Of a stretch of DNA of 64,000 bases, positions 37,919 through 46,857 are shown one piece after another (position 1 is the first letter of the stretch; each line of letters begins with the position of its first letter). Below the pieces are notes generated by a model. The model was not told the DNA's origin and did no database searches. It worked only from the letters and a program-made list of their open reading frames with translations. A program made the translations under genes and the position numbers. The DNA is from CBDHHC01 sp965263345. Lineage in GTDB: Bacteria > Pseudomonadota > Alphaproteobacteria > Rhizobiales > CBDHHC01. The stretch covers positions 62,001-126,000 of the forward strand of contig CBDHHC010000006.1 of assembly GCA_965263345.1 (NCBI GenBank). Reading direction: 5' to 3'.

Positions 37919-38090
37919 GCCTTATCCTAATTTGTTTGTTTTATATGAACGCAATCTTGGGAAAAGAATCAAGAACTTAGATAGAATTTTATTTATTTAG
38001 GATTCAAGTCCTTGGGTTTGTCGCAAAATAGACATATTTTAGACATGTATGCGCCGTTTTTGACGTGCATTGTTTAGATGCTGCCCCCTT

Positions 38091-38168
38091 GGCCCAGTCG
38101 AATGCGAGATCTGGTTTATCCAAGTCTCCCCCATATTTATTCCACCTAATTAGACTGGGCCCTTTTTA
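38091..38168 (+). ncRNA. Candidate structured RNA 1 with long-range closing stem
   Basis: GGCCCAGTC (38091-38099) pairs exactly with GACTGGGCC (38153-38161), which is followed by CCTTTTT. Inside, GATCTGG and CCAAGTC form a small hairpin with one mismatch around TTTAT, and an unpaired TCCCCC follows. The shape is that of a short sRNA ending in a terminator; no known family was recognised. The strand is set by the T-run. Confidence 0.4.
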
Positions 38169-38315
38169 AGTAAAATCATTAAAAATTCATTTCTGTTTTT
38201 TTGATATTTAAATCCATTTTTGATGTCAAAAAGCTCAAAACTACAATATTAAGATTTCATAATTTTGCCATATTTGAGCCTTTATGGTGCCCTAGTGCAA
38301 CAGTATAAAATTATT

Positions 38316-38473
38316 ATTGCCTCTTGGTCCGGTCTATTATTTGACCTACGGATTTCTCAGCCCCCCAGCCCCCCCGGGGTCTTTTTTGAGATCGGGCCAC
38401 CCTTAATCCCATGTCCTATCTTTAGGACAAGTATTAACTTATAACTACAAGGGCCATCTAAAGGCCCTTTTTT
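38316..38473 (+). ncRNA. Candidate structured RNA 2, four successive hairpins ending in a terminator
   Basis: After a plausible promoter (TTTATG at 38281, 17-base spacer, TATAAA at 38304), four hairpins can be drawn. They are TCCGGTC with GACC..CGGA; TCTCA with TGAGA enclosing a C7/G4 stem; TGTCCTA with TAGGACA; and AAGGGCC with GGCCCTT, followed by TTTTTTC (38449-38473). The C-runs are exposed or weakly paired, recalling sRNAs with anti-Shine-Dalgarno loops. It could also be an attenuating leader of htpG, which starts 100 bases downstream. No known family was recognised. Confidence 0.5.
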
Positions 38474-38572
38474 CTTTCTTGATCACTTGATAAATTTCTC
38501 AAATAATTATTGATTCGTTTCAAAAGGTGGTCTTTATCTGAAAAAGTCCACTATTCGTTTATGGAGATTTTT

Positions 38573-40468
38573 ATGTCAGTTGAGGCAAAGAAGGCTAGTC
38601 AATCTTATTCTTTTCAAGCGGAAGTAAGTCGGCTTCTTCATCTCATGGTTCATTCTGTTTACACCGAAAAAGAGATTTTTTTAAGAGAGCTGATTTCTAA
38701 TGCTTCTGATGCGTGTGATAAATTACGATATCAAGCAGTTACCAAACCTGAGCTTTTAGAAGAAGATACAGATTTAAAAATCACATTAGATATCGATAAA
38801 GGCTCCAAGGTGCTCATTGTACAAGACAATGGGATAGGTATGGGCCGTAAGGAACTTATTGATAATTTAGGTACTATTGCCAAATCTGGAACTAAGGCTT
38901 TTTTAGATAAACTTGATAAGGACAAAGATGGCTCTGGATTAATTGGACAATTTGGAGTTGGATTTTATTCTGCATTTATGGTAGCGGATAAAATTGAAGT
39001 TATTAGTCGAAAAGCTGGTGGTAAATCATATTCAAAATGGACTTCTAAAGGTGGTGATGGTTTTTCTATTGAAGCTGCATCTGATGGAGAAGCTGAACTT
39101 TGTGGTCGTGGAACCCGTATCCTGCTTCATTTAAATGATGATTCTCAAAAATATCTTGAAGGCTCAGAATTAGAGAGAATTGTAAAATCTTATTCAGACC
39201 ATGTTTCCTTTCCCGTTATATTAAAATCTTCAGCTGATAATGATCAAGAAGGTGATAAACAACTTAACAGTGGCAGTGCATTATGGACACGATCCAAGTC
39301 AGAAATCACTGAAGAAGAGTATAATAGCTTTTATAAACAGGTTGCTGTTCCTTTTGATGATCCGAGTTTAACAATCCATTATCGGGCAGAGGGTAGACAT
39401 GAATATTCTGTCTTGCTTTACCTTCCAACTATGAAGCCGTTTGATCTTTATGATCCAGAACGTAAAGGGCAGGTCAGACTGTATGTTCGCCGTGTCTTTA
39501 TCACAGATGATGCGGAGCTTTTGCCACCTTATTTGCGATTTGTAAGAGGTGTTATTGATTCGCAGGATGTTCCGTTAAATATCTCCCGCGAAATGTTGCA
39601 AAATAACCCAATTGTTGCATCCATTCGGAAAGCTGTAACTAAAAAAGTTCTCTCTGAAATTAAAAAGAGAGCAAAAAATGATGAAGATGCACATATTAAA
39701 TTTTGGGATGCTTTTGGAGCTGTCGTTAAAGAAGGACTTTATGAAGACTTTAATCATCGTGATGATATTTTTGAAATCGCTAGATTTAAAAGTACATCCG
39801 ATGAAGACTGGAGAAGCCTAAAGGGGTATGTTTCCAATATGCATGAGAAGCAAGATGCAATTTATTATCTTGCCGGCAACTCACTAGATCAATTAAAGGC
39901 CAGCCCTCAGTTAGAAGGGTTTCGCGCTCGTGGTGTTGAAGTCTTATTACTCTCTGACTCAGTCGATAACTTTTGGGTGACAAATTCTGTTGGTTATGAA
40001 GGTAAGACATTCAAATCCATTACGCAGGGTGATGCCGATATTTCCCAAATTCCTCTGATAGAGGGGGAAGAAGAACAGACGAATAGTGAAGACGATAATA
40101 GTGCAACTTCAGCGACTTTACTTGTTAAGCTAAAAGAAGTTTTAGGAGAGTCTGTCAGTGACGTTAAAGTTTCTAAACGCCTGGTTTCGAGTCCAACTTG
40201 TCTTGTTGCTCCAGATGGTGGACCTGACCGAGGTTTAGAAAAAATTCTTAATCGTGATCAGGTGGCAGCTGCGCCTGTTTTGGAAATTAATCTAGGTCAT
40301 GAAATTATCAAAGCACTGAAGTCCCGTTTAGAAGTTGCTGAACAAAAAGACTTTGAAGATTTGTCTTGGGTGCTATTTGATCAAGCTTTGATCCTTGAAG
40401 GAGAGGTTCCTAAAGACCCTGCTAAGTTTGCAGAACGTCTAAACCGTTTGGTGTCTGCGAGTCTTTAA
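38573..40468 (+). CDS. htpG: Molecular chaperone HtpG (Hsp90)
   Basis: A 631-residue ATP-dependent chaperone. The GHKL ATPase domain has FLRELISNASDACDKLRY, the aspartate in VQDNGIGMGRKEL, GTIAKSGTKAF and GQFGVGFYSAFMVADK. The middle domain has LPPYLRFVRGVIDSQDVPLNISREMLQ with the catalytic-loop arginine, and the C-terminal dimer domain follows. ATG 38573 was chosen because GGAG lies 6 bases upstream; the frame is open 21 codons earlier without a good site. The gene is monocistronic with a clear terminator. Confidence 0.97.
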   Translation: MSVEAKKASQSYSFQAEVSRLLHLMVHSVYTEKEIFLRELISNASDACDKLRYQAVTKPELLEEDTDLKITLDIDKGSKVLIVQDNGIGMGRKELIDNLGTIAKSGTKAFLDKLDKDKDGSGLIGQFGVGFYSAFMVADKIEVISRKAGGKSYSKWTSKGGDGFSIEAASDGEAELCGRGTRILLHLNDDSQKYLEGSELERIVKSYSDHVSFPVILKSSADNDQEGDKQLNSGSALWTRSKSEITEEEYNSFYKQVAVPFDDPSLTIHYRAEGRHEYSVLLYLPTMKPFDLYDPERKGQVRLYVRRVFITDDAELLPPYLRFVRGVIDSQDVPLNISREMLQNNPIVASIRKAVTKKVLSEIKKRAKNDEDAHIKFWDAFGAVVKEGLYEDFNHRDDIFEIARFKSTSDEDWRSLKGYVSNMHEKQDAIYYLAGNSLDQLKASPQLEGFRARGVEVLLLSDSVDNFWVTNSVGYEGKTFKSITQGDADISQIPLIEGEEEQTNSEDDNSATSATLLVKLKEVLGESVSDVKVSKRLVSSPTCLVAPDGGPDRGLEKILNRDQVAAAPVLEINLGHEIIKALKSRLEVAEQKDFEDLSWVLFDQALILEGEVPKDPAKFAERLNRLVSASL

Positions 40469-40508
40469 GCTTCGTCTTAAACCGAATTTTCTCTATCTTA
40501 AAATAATG

Positions 40509-40530
40509 AAGGCCGCTTTTGCGGCCTTTA
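40509..40530 (+). terminator. Terminator between htpG and the DUF1223 gene
   Basis: AAGGCCGC pairs with GCGGCCTT around TTTT (40509-40528). The stem is symmetrical and lies between convergent genes, so it may serve both. Confidence 0.8.
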
Positions 40531-40546
40531 AAATATCTAGTGACAT

Positions 40547-41308
40547 TTAAGATTTGCCAGAACGTGTCGCAGCTAAAATTAGTCCATTCTTATCAGACTG
40601 CACAAAAACAACGTAAAAACCTTTTTCTTTTAGTTTATCACTTTGTTTTAGTTTGATGTCTATGTTGTTGCCTGACCAGTTTCCAATTGATTTTAATTTT
40701 TTCACGACGTTATAATATGTAATTGTGCGCCCTGTATTCTCTCCACGGCCAATTGATACAGTTATATTTTTTGAAACATGGGCTAACCAGATTGTGCCCG
40801 ACTTAATTTTTGCGTTTGGGTTGGCATCACCGACTTTTACCCAAATATCGGAGTCATTTGTTTCAAGTGAGATAGGCATTGAAGTTTCTTTAGACTGTTT
40901 AGAGGCTTTTTGTATCTGTGAGTCCACGCTGTACTGATTGCTTCCAACTGCATGTGAAATACCATTAATGACAATTTGTGGCGTGTAGACTTGTCCGTCC
41001 CCACGAGTTCTTGCATAGAATTTTTGTCTATTTGTGTATTGTTTCTTTGCTAAGGTGTCTTTCCAGCCTAAATAATCCCAATAGTCAACTGGAAGTGTTA
41101 GTGGGATAATATTCTTTCGTTTCGTAAGTTTTCCTAAGAACGCATCCGCAGGTGGGCATGATGAGCATCCCTGGCTTGTGAATAATTCAACAACTGTAAC
41201 AGGCTCATTGTTTTGGGCTTGCGCAGTGAGGGAGGCGTTAAAAAATGCTATATTAAACAAAGTTGTACACCCAATAATCTGAAAAAGTTTTTTCCAGATG
41301 TTTTTCAT
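40547..41308 (-). CDS. DUF1223 protein, exported thioredoxin-like
   Basis: A 253-residue protein with a signal peptide (cleavage near LTAQAQ) and the DUF1223 core VVELFTSQGCSSCPPADAFLGKL. There the CSSC pair sits where thioredoxins have their CxxC. DYWDYLGWKDTLAKKQYTNRQ and RGDGQVYTPQIVINGISHAVGS are further family blocks. The periplasmic location and CxxC suggest disulfide chemistry, but no reaction has been assigned. ATG 41308 is preferred over GTG 41320 because the GTGGAG before it makes a good ribosome-binding site. Position downstream of acnA is conserved in alphaproteobacteria. Confidence 0.92.
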   Translation of the reverse strand: MKNIWKKLFQIIGCTTLFNIAFFNASLTAQAQNNEPVTVVELFTSQGCSSCPPADAFLGKLTKRKNIIPLTLPVDYWDYLGWKDTLAKKQYTNRQKFYARTRGDGQVYTPQIVINGISHAVGSNQYSVDSQIQKASKQSKETSMPISLETNDSDIWVKVGDANPNAKIKSGTIWLAHVSKNITVSIGRGENTGRTITYYNVVKKLKSIGNWSGNNIDIKLKQSDKLKEKGFYVVFVQSDKNGLILAATRSGKS

Positions 41309-41410
41309 AATCAACTCCACTAGATTTTATAATCTTTATCTGAATACACTATTATCAATGTTTTTTATAAAAAATTCTATTCACGAGTTATTCAATTAAA
41401 GGTTATCATG

Positions 41411-41445
41411 AGAAAACTGGTCAATTTTTTGGTGACCAGTTTTCT
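41411..41445. terminator. Strong hairpin downstream of acnA
   Basis: AGAAAACTGGTCA (41411-41423) pairs perfectly with TGACCAGTTTTCT (41433-41445). It lies 12 bases past the acnA stop on the minus strand. The T-rich flank is better on the plus strand, so it may act mainly as an mRNA-stabilising or bidirectional terminator. Confidence 0.75.
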
Positions 41446-41456
41446 TATTTTGAGTC

Positions 41457-44153
41457 TTATGCTGCTAGATTGCGCAAGACATAATGTAAAATTCCACCAT
41501 TTCTAAAGTATTCTAACTCATCAAGTGTATCAATACGGCAAAGCAATGGGACTTCTTTTTGAGATCCATCGTTAAACTTGATATTAGCTTTCAATATTTG
41601 ACGTGGCTCTAGGTCATTTTGCAGACCAGCAATTGAGATTTGTTCTTGTCCAGTTATACCAAGAGACTGCCAAGATGTTCCTTCTTCAAATACAAGTGGA
41701 AGAACTCCCATGCCAACAAGGTTGGAACGGTGAATGCGTTCGAAAGATTCAGCTATTACAGCTCTTACACCTAAAAGGCGTGTTCCTTTTGCTGCCCAAT
41801 CTCTTGATGAACCCGTGCCATATTCTTTACCTGCAAATACGACAAGAGGTATATTTTCAGATTTATAGCGCATCGCAGCATCATAAATTGACATTTCTTC
41901 ACCTGAAGGTTGATGAAGGGTGACCCCGCCTTCTGTGCCTTGAACCATCTGGTTTTTGATACGGATGTTAGCAAATGTCCCACGCATCATGACTTGGTGA
42001 TTTCCACGTCTAGATCCATATGAGTTAAAATCAATTGGTCTTACCTGATGTTCTGATAGATAAGACCCTGCTGGGCCGTCCGCCTTAATTGCGCCGGCCG
42101 GTGAAATATGGTCTGTCGTAATTGAGTCCAAGAACAGCCCTAACACTCTTGCCTCAACAATATCTGAAATTGTTTCTGGCTCTTTTGTCATTTCTTCAAA
42201 GTATGGAGGGTGTTGCACGTATGTTGATGTGTCTGACCAGTTGTATGTCAAGCCTTCACCTGCATTAATTTCTTGCCATTGGTCATCACCTTTGAATACA
42301 TCGCTGTAACGCTGTGTGAACATGTCTTGTGTAACGTTTTCACGAACGATTTCCGCTATTTCTTTATTCGATGGCCAGATGTCTTTAAGATAGACTGGAT
42401 TATCATTCTGATCATTTCCAAGAGGTGATGTAGCAATATTGATATTTAAAGAACCCGCAATTGCGTAAGCTACAACAAGTGGTGGTGACGCTAAGTAATT
42501 AGCTCGAACATCAGGGTTCACACGTCCCTCAAAATTTCTGTTTCCTGATAGCACTGAGCAGGCGACAAGATCATTTTTGTTGATTGCATCAGAAATTTCA
42601 GACGGAAGAGGGCCTGAGTTTCCAATACATGTTGTGCATCCATAACCGACCAAGTTGAAACCAAGTGTATCAAGGTCTTTTTGCAAGCCTGATTTTTCCA
42701 GATAATCCGTGACTACCTGTGATCCAGGTGCTAGCGAGGTTTTAACCCAAGGCTTAACATTTAATCCTTTTGCGATAGCATTTCGTGCCAATAATCCTGC
42801 ACCAATCAAAACGCTTGGGTTGGATGTATTCGTACATGATGTAATTGCTGCAATAACGACATCGCCATTACCAAGATCATGGTCTCGTCCTTCTACGGAT
42901 ACGCGATTTGTAAGTTCATTACCTTTTCCAAATTCTGAGTTCATAGATTCAGAAAAAGATGTATCAGCTTTATTTAATTCAATTCGATCTTGTGGACGCT
43001 TAGGGCCTGCAATTGAAGGAACCACGCTAGATAGTTCAAGTTCAAGGGTATCAGTAAATACTGGATCTGGCGTGTCATCAGAACGGTACATGCCTTGTGT
43101 TTTTGCATAAGCTTCAACTAGTTCAATACGATCATTCTCACGGCCTGTTGCTGTTAGGTAAGATAAAGTATCATTGTCTACTGGAAAGAAGCCACATGTT
43201 GCCCCATATTCGGGAGCCATATTTGCAATTGTTGCCTGATCCTCCAGTGATAAATGTGATAAACCTGAACCATAGAACTCAACAAATTTACCGACAACAC
43301 CTTTTTGGCGCAGCATTTCCACAACTGTTAGAACCAGGTCCGTAGCCGTTGCCCCTTCAGGTAATTTTCCTGTCAATTTAAAGCCAATTACTTCAGGAAT
43401 TAGCATTGAAATTGGTTGTCCAAGCATTGCAGCTTCAGCTTCAATCCCTCCAACACCCCAACCAAGTACAGCTAAGCCATTCACCATAGTAGTGTGGCTA
43501 TCTGTTCCAACTAGTGTATCAGGGTATGCAAATGTTTTCCCGTCAATATCTTTTGTCCAAACAGTCTGTGCTAAATATTCTAAATTTACCTGGTGGCAAA
43601 TTCCTGTTCCAGGAGGTACAACTCGGAAATTATTGAATGCTTTTTGACCCCATCGAAGAAACTCATAGCGTTCTCCATTGCGCTCATATTCGCGGTCAAC
43701 ATTTTCTTTAAAAGCCATTCCAGAACCGAAAGCATCTACCATTACTGAGTGGTCGATAACTAGATCAACGGGGACAAGAGGGTTTACTTTATTTGGATCT
43801 CCACCAAGAGCTTGAGTTGCATCTCTCATGGCTGCTAAGTCAACAACAGCAGGGACACCTGTGAAGTCCTGCATTAAGACGCGTGCAGGGCGATAGGCGA
43901 TTTCTCTTGAGCTACGACGTTCATTCAGCCATTCAGCCATAGCCGAAATATCTTCTTTTACGACTGTGCGCCCATCTTCATGGCGTAATAAATTCTCTAA
44001 AAGAACTTTTAAGGAGAAAGGTAAACTAGAAATACCTTCCAGACCATTCTTTTCAGCTTCTTTAAGGTCAAAATAAATGTAGTCCTTACCAGAAACATTT
44101 AATGTTTTTTGGCATTTAAAACTATCAGGGTGAGTTGGATTTTGCGCGTTCAC
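41457..44153 (-). CDS. acnA: Aconitate hydratase A
   Basis: A 4Fe-4S TCA-cycle enzyme of 898 residues that interconverts citrate and isocitrate. The first cluster cysteine is in AAITSCTNTSNPSVLIGAG and the other two in GYGCTTCIGNSGPLPSEI. PDTLVGTDSHTTMVNGLAVLGWGVGGIEAEA and the swivelling-domain GKEYGTGSSRDWAAKGTRLLGVRAVIAESFERIHRSNLVGMGVL are also present, all typical of the IRP/AcnA type rather than AcnB. The 337-base region upstream separates it from the divergent ccm operon, a gene pairing common in alphaproteobacteria. Confidence 0.97.
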   Translation of the reverse strand: MNAQNPTHPDSFKCQKTLNVSGKDYIYFDLKEAEKNGLEGISSLPFSLKVLLENLLRHEDGRTVVKEDISAMAEWLNERRSSREIAYRPARVLMQDFTGVPAVVDLAAMRDATQALGGDPNKVNPLVPVDLVIDHSVMVDAFGSGMAFKENVDREYERNGERYEFLRWGQKAFNNFRVVPPGTGICHQVNLEYLAQTVWTKDIDGKTFAYPDTLVGTDSHTTMVNGLAVLGWGVGGIEAEAAMLGQPISMLIPEVIGFKLTGKLPEGATATDLVLTVVEMLRQKGVVGKFVEFYGSGLSHLSLEDQATIANMAPEYGATCGFFPVDNDTLSYLTATGRENDRIELVEAYAKTQGMYRSDDTPDPVFTDTLELELSSVVPSIAGPKRPQDRIELNKADTSFSESMNSEFGKGNELTNRVSVEGRDHDLGNGDVVIAAITSCTNTSNPSVLIGAGLLARNAIAKGLNVKPWVKTSLAPGSQVVTDYLEKSGLQKDLDTLGFNLVGYGCTTCIGNSGPLPSEISDAINKNDLVACSVLSGNRNFEGRVNPDVRANYLASPPLVVAYAIAGSLNINIATSPLGNDQNDNPVYLKDIWPSNKEIAEIVRENVTQDMFTQRYSDVFKGDDQWQEINAGEGLTYNWSDTSTYVQHPPYFEEMTKEPETISDIVEARVLGLFLDSITTDHISPAGAIKADGPAGSYLSEHQVRPIDFNSYGSRRGNHQVMMRGTFANIRIKNQMVQGTEGGVTLHQPSGEEMSIYDAAMRYKSENIPLVVFAGKEYGTGSSRDWAAKGTRLLGVRAVIAESFERIHRSNLVGMGVLPLVFEEGTSWQSLGITGQEQISIAGLQNDLEPRQILKANIKFNDGSQKEVPLLCRIDTLDELEYFRNGGILHYVLRNLAA

Positions 44154-44490
44154 ATTCTATCTCCTTACATACTGAATTTCATGTTTATTCTTTGAAATTC
44201 GATTTCTTTGGGATACACATATGAATAAATGTCGAAAGCAATAATACTCATTAATAGTATTCATTAAAACTAGAAAAGGCGACCAGAATTTAATCAAAAG
44301 TTATGTGGTTTCAAAATTTTCCAATTCTGCCCTTTTTAAAATTCGACTTACAACTTGAGTTGTTTTTAAAGTATGTTGCGTATTTTCAGCAGTTCCGCTT
44401 AAGTCTATGTGAAATTTCTTATTAATTAATTGTAACTATGTTTAAAACAAGCTCTTTAATAAAATTTAAAATTAACAATTGTGAGTTTTG
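44154..44490. other. Divergent promoter region acnA / ccmA
   Basis: No gene is visible in this 337-base AT-rich spacer. It must hold promoters for both acnA (minus) and the ccm operon (plus). A short inverted repeat AATACT/AGTATT lies near 44245-44265, but it is too weak to assign to a regulator. Confidence 0.45.
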
Positions 44491-45105
44491 ATGGAACTGA
44501 TTATTGAAAATTTAGCATGTAAAAGAGGTGGCAGACATGTATTTGAAGGTCTCTCATTTTCGGTTCAAAGTGGTCAAGGGGTCTTAATCAAGGGACCTAA
44601 TGGTGCTGGTAAAACAAGTTTATTAAAAACTCTCGCTGGCTTTATTCCAGCTAGTGCTGGTAATATTATATTAAAGGACGGTGATCCAGAACTCGAAATT
44701 TATCAGCAATCACATTATGTTGGGCATTTAAACGGCATTAAACATGGTTTCTCAGTCTATGATAATGTTGCGTTTTATGCGTCTTATTTTGGTCATTCAA
44801 ATTCTGAAAATGTCATTCAAGCCTTGAATGATTTTCATTTAGCTGAGCTTCAAAATATTCCATCTGAAATTTTATCTGCTGGGCAAAAACGACGACTGGG
44901 GCTCACTCGTCTTATTGTTGCATTTAGGCCAATTTGGATCTTGGATGAACCAACCGTTTCTCTTGATCATAATTCTCAAGAAATTTTAGCACAATTGGTT
45001 GCAAAGCATGTGACAAAAGGTGGCATCGTGATTGCTTCTACTCATATTCCTTTAGGGATAGATTTTACTCATACGATTACGCTCTTACCAAGAGGGGTGT
45101 CATGA
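44491..45105 (+). CDS. ccmA: Haem exporter ATP-binding protein CcmA
   Basis: A 204-residue ABC ATPase that drives release of holo-CcmE from CcmC during cytochrome c maturation. It has Walker A GPNGAGKTSLLK near residue 33, YVGHLNGIKHGFSVYDNV (characteristic of CcmA), signature LSAGQKRRLGLTRL and Walker B IWILDEPTVSLD. ATG 44491 is chosen over the TTG one codon upstream. The stop overlaps ccmB by 4 bases. It is the first gene of ccmABCDG. Confidence 0.95.
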   Translation: MELIIENLACKRGGRHVFEGLSFSVQSGQGVLIKGPNGAGKTSLLKTLAGFIPASAGNIILKDGDPELEIYQQSHYVGHLNGIKHGFSVYDNVAFYASYFGHSNSENVIQALNDFHLAELQNIPSEILSAGQKRRLGLTRLIVAFRPIWILDEPTVSLDHNSQEILAQLVAKHVTKGGIVIASTHIPLGIDFTHTITLLPRGVS

Positions 45106-45773
45106 CACCATTTTTTCAACTTATCAGGCGTGATCTTTCTCTTGCCTATCATGATTTTGGATCATTGAGCACTGCTCTTGGGTTTTATCTGCTTGTCATT
45201 ACATTTTTACCCCTTGGTGTTGGTGCTGATGGTAATTTATTAAGCAGAATTGCTCCAGGTCTTGTATGGATTGCTTTGCTTTTATCTGCCTTGTTATCCA
45301 TTGATCGTATTTTCGCTAATGATTATGAGGATGGATCCCTCGAAATAATTGCGTTAGGTCCCATATCTCTGGAGATTGTTGTCATTGCCAAGGCTTTTGC
45401 TCATTGGCTTTCAGTAGGTGTTCCGCTTGCTTTGCTAGCCCCAATTTTAGGCTTTATGCTGAATTTAGATGCTGTATCTTGTGGTATTTTAGCTCTTACA
45501 ACATTAATTGGTACCCCTGCTATTAGCTTTATTGGTGCTATAGGAGCGGCTTTAACCCTTGGTACTAGGCGTGGAGGGTTGTTGTTATCTTTGCTTATTC
45601 TACCTTTCTATATTCCAATACTTATTTTTGGTGTCGGCAGTGTTTCTGCGGTTGGTTCCAGTAACGCCTCATTTTTGTCACCGTTATTGATTTTGTTTGG
45701 TTTAACACTCATCAGTGTTGTTTTTTCTCCCCTTGCTGCTGCGGCTGCCTTAAGGATAAACTTGCAACGATGA
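45102..45773 (+). CDS. ccmB: Haem exporter membrane protein CcmB
   Basis: A 223-residue protein with six predicted helices. The N-terminal FFQLIRRDLSLAYHD precedes LLSIDRIFANDYEDGSLE and KAFAHWLSVGVPLALLAPILG, the family's conserved first periplasmic-facing segments. It pairs with CcmA and CcmC in the CcmABCD complex of the inner membrane. Translation is coupled to ccmA by an ATGA overlap. Confidence 0.95.
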   Translation: MTPFFQLIRRDLSLAYHDFGSLSTALGFYLLVITFLPLGVGADGNLLSRIAPGLVWIALLLSALLSIDRIFANDYEDGSLEIIALGPISLEIVVIAKAFAHWLSVGVPLALLAPILGFMLNLDAVSCGILALTTLIGTPAISFIGAIGAALTLGTRRGGLLLSLLILPFYIPILIFGVGSVSAVGSSNASFLSPLLILFGLTLISVVFSPLAAAAALRINLQR

Positions 45774-45871
45774 TGCAGAATGTCTCTTTTGTTACTATTG
45801 TTTATCTAGAATAATGAATTATAAGTATAACTTGGTCGTTATGCATACTCAAAACCTTATAGATTGGCTTT

Positions 45872-46663
45872 ATGGAACAGACACTGACACTTTCTTCAAA
45901 GTTTGGAAATTTTTTTAACCGTATTGCTAACCCATCTGTCTTTATGCGTTTTTCAGATTTGGTGTTACCCTGGTTTCTTGCTTTAGCAATTACAATCTTT
46001 ATTGTTGGCTTCTATTTTATTTTTCAGTCCCCTGAAGATTATCAACAAGGGCAAACAGTTAAGATCATGTTTGTACATGTTCCTGCTGCCTGGCTGGCAA
46101 TGATGGGCTATACGATCATTTTTGTATCAAGTATAGGTTATCTGATCTGGAGACATCCACTGGCAGATGTTTCGGCTCAAGCTGCAGCTCCGATAGGGGC
46201 CGCATTTACTTTCTTAGCCCTTATAACTGGTTCTCTTTGGGGTAAACCTATGTGGGGAACTTACTGGGAATGGGGTGAGCCAAGGTTAATGTCAGTCCTA
46301 ATTCTTTTCTTTTTGTATCTTGGTTTAATGTCTTTGAGATGGGCTATTGAAGATCGGCACCATGCTTCTATGTCTTGTGCTATACTTGGTATTGTCGGGT
46401 TTGCAATTGTACCCATCATTAAATTTTCTGTTGAGTGGTGGAATAGTCTTCACCAACCTGCCAGTGTTTTAAAACTTGGGGGCCCAGCTGTTCATTCCTC
46501 AATTTTATGGCCTTTGTTGTTGATGGCTCTTGGCTTCACACTTCTATTTCTCATTTTACATATGAAACTCATGCGGGCTCATATATTAAATCGTCGTGTT
46601 GTGACTCTGCAAATGGCACAGGTTGATCAAGCCAGCCGTGTGCAAGTTAATGACGGAGTATGA
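45872..46663 (+). CDS. ccmC: Haem-handling membrane protein CcmC
   Basis: A 263-residue protein with six helices. It carries the tryptophan-rich WWD-type segment WGKPMWGTYWEWGEPRLMSVLILFFLYLG, flanked by histidines in VHVPAAWLAMMGY and KFSVEWWNSLHQPASV. In the family these present haem to CcmE. It follows ccmB after 98 bases and overlaps ccmD by 4 bases. CcmE, CcmF and CcmH genes are not in this window and must be elsewhere. Confidence 0.95.
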   Translation: MEQTLTLSSKFGNFFNRIANPSVFMRFSDLVLPWFLALAITIFIVGFYFIFQSPEDYQQGQTVKIMFVHVPAAWLAMMGYTIIFVSSIGYLIWRHPLADVSAQAAAPIGAAFTFLALITGSLWGKPMWGTYWEWGEPRLMSVLILFFLYLGLMSLRWAIEDRHHASMSCAILGIVGFAIVPIIKFSVEWWNSLHQPASVLKLGGPAVHSSILWPLLLMALGFTLLFLILHMKLMRAHILNRRVVTLQMAQVDQASRVQVNDGV

Positions 46664-46845
46664 ACATGTTAGATCTTGGGCCTCATAGTTTTTATATCAT
46701 CCTTTCTTATATCTTTACGATTTTAATCGTTATAAAACTGACACTATGGATTGTGTTGTTTGAACGGAAACAGAAGAAAACCCTGGATTTTCTGGAGGCT
46801 CAAGGTATCACCCGGCGTTCTGATAAAGCAAAAAATAGTTCATAG
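46660..46845 (+). CDS. ccmD: Cytochrome c maturation small membrane protein CcmD
   Basis: A 61-residue protein with one membrane helix (about residues 8-32, YIILSYIFTILIVIKLTLWI) followed by a basic tail. Size, position between ccmC and ccmG, and the single helix identify CcmD, which stabilises the CcmABC-CcmE complex. It overlaps ccmC by 4 bases. Confidence 0.88.
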   Translation: MNMLDLGPHSFYIILSYIFTILIVIKLTLWIVLFERKQKKTLDFLEAQGITRRSDKAKNSS

Positions 46846-46857
46846 AGATGCAAAAAT

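Larger units (their letters stand above)
37919..38572. other. Long non-coding gap with two candidate structured RNAs
   Basis: No open frame of note lies in this 654-base stretch. It holds two C-rich foldable segments that end in terminator-like hairpins, listed separately at 38091-38168 and 38316-38473. The remainder is AT-rich and includes the promoters of the DUF2794 gene (left) and htpG (right). Confidence 0.6.

Noticed and set aside
38449..38473. Hairpin as part of a known riboswitch for htpG
   Set aside because: No riboswitch consensus was recognised and htpG genes are not usual targets; kept only as a candidate sRNA or leader.
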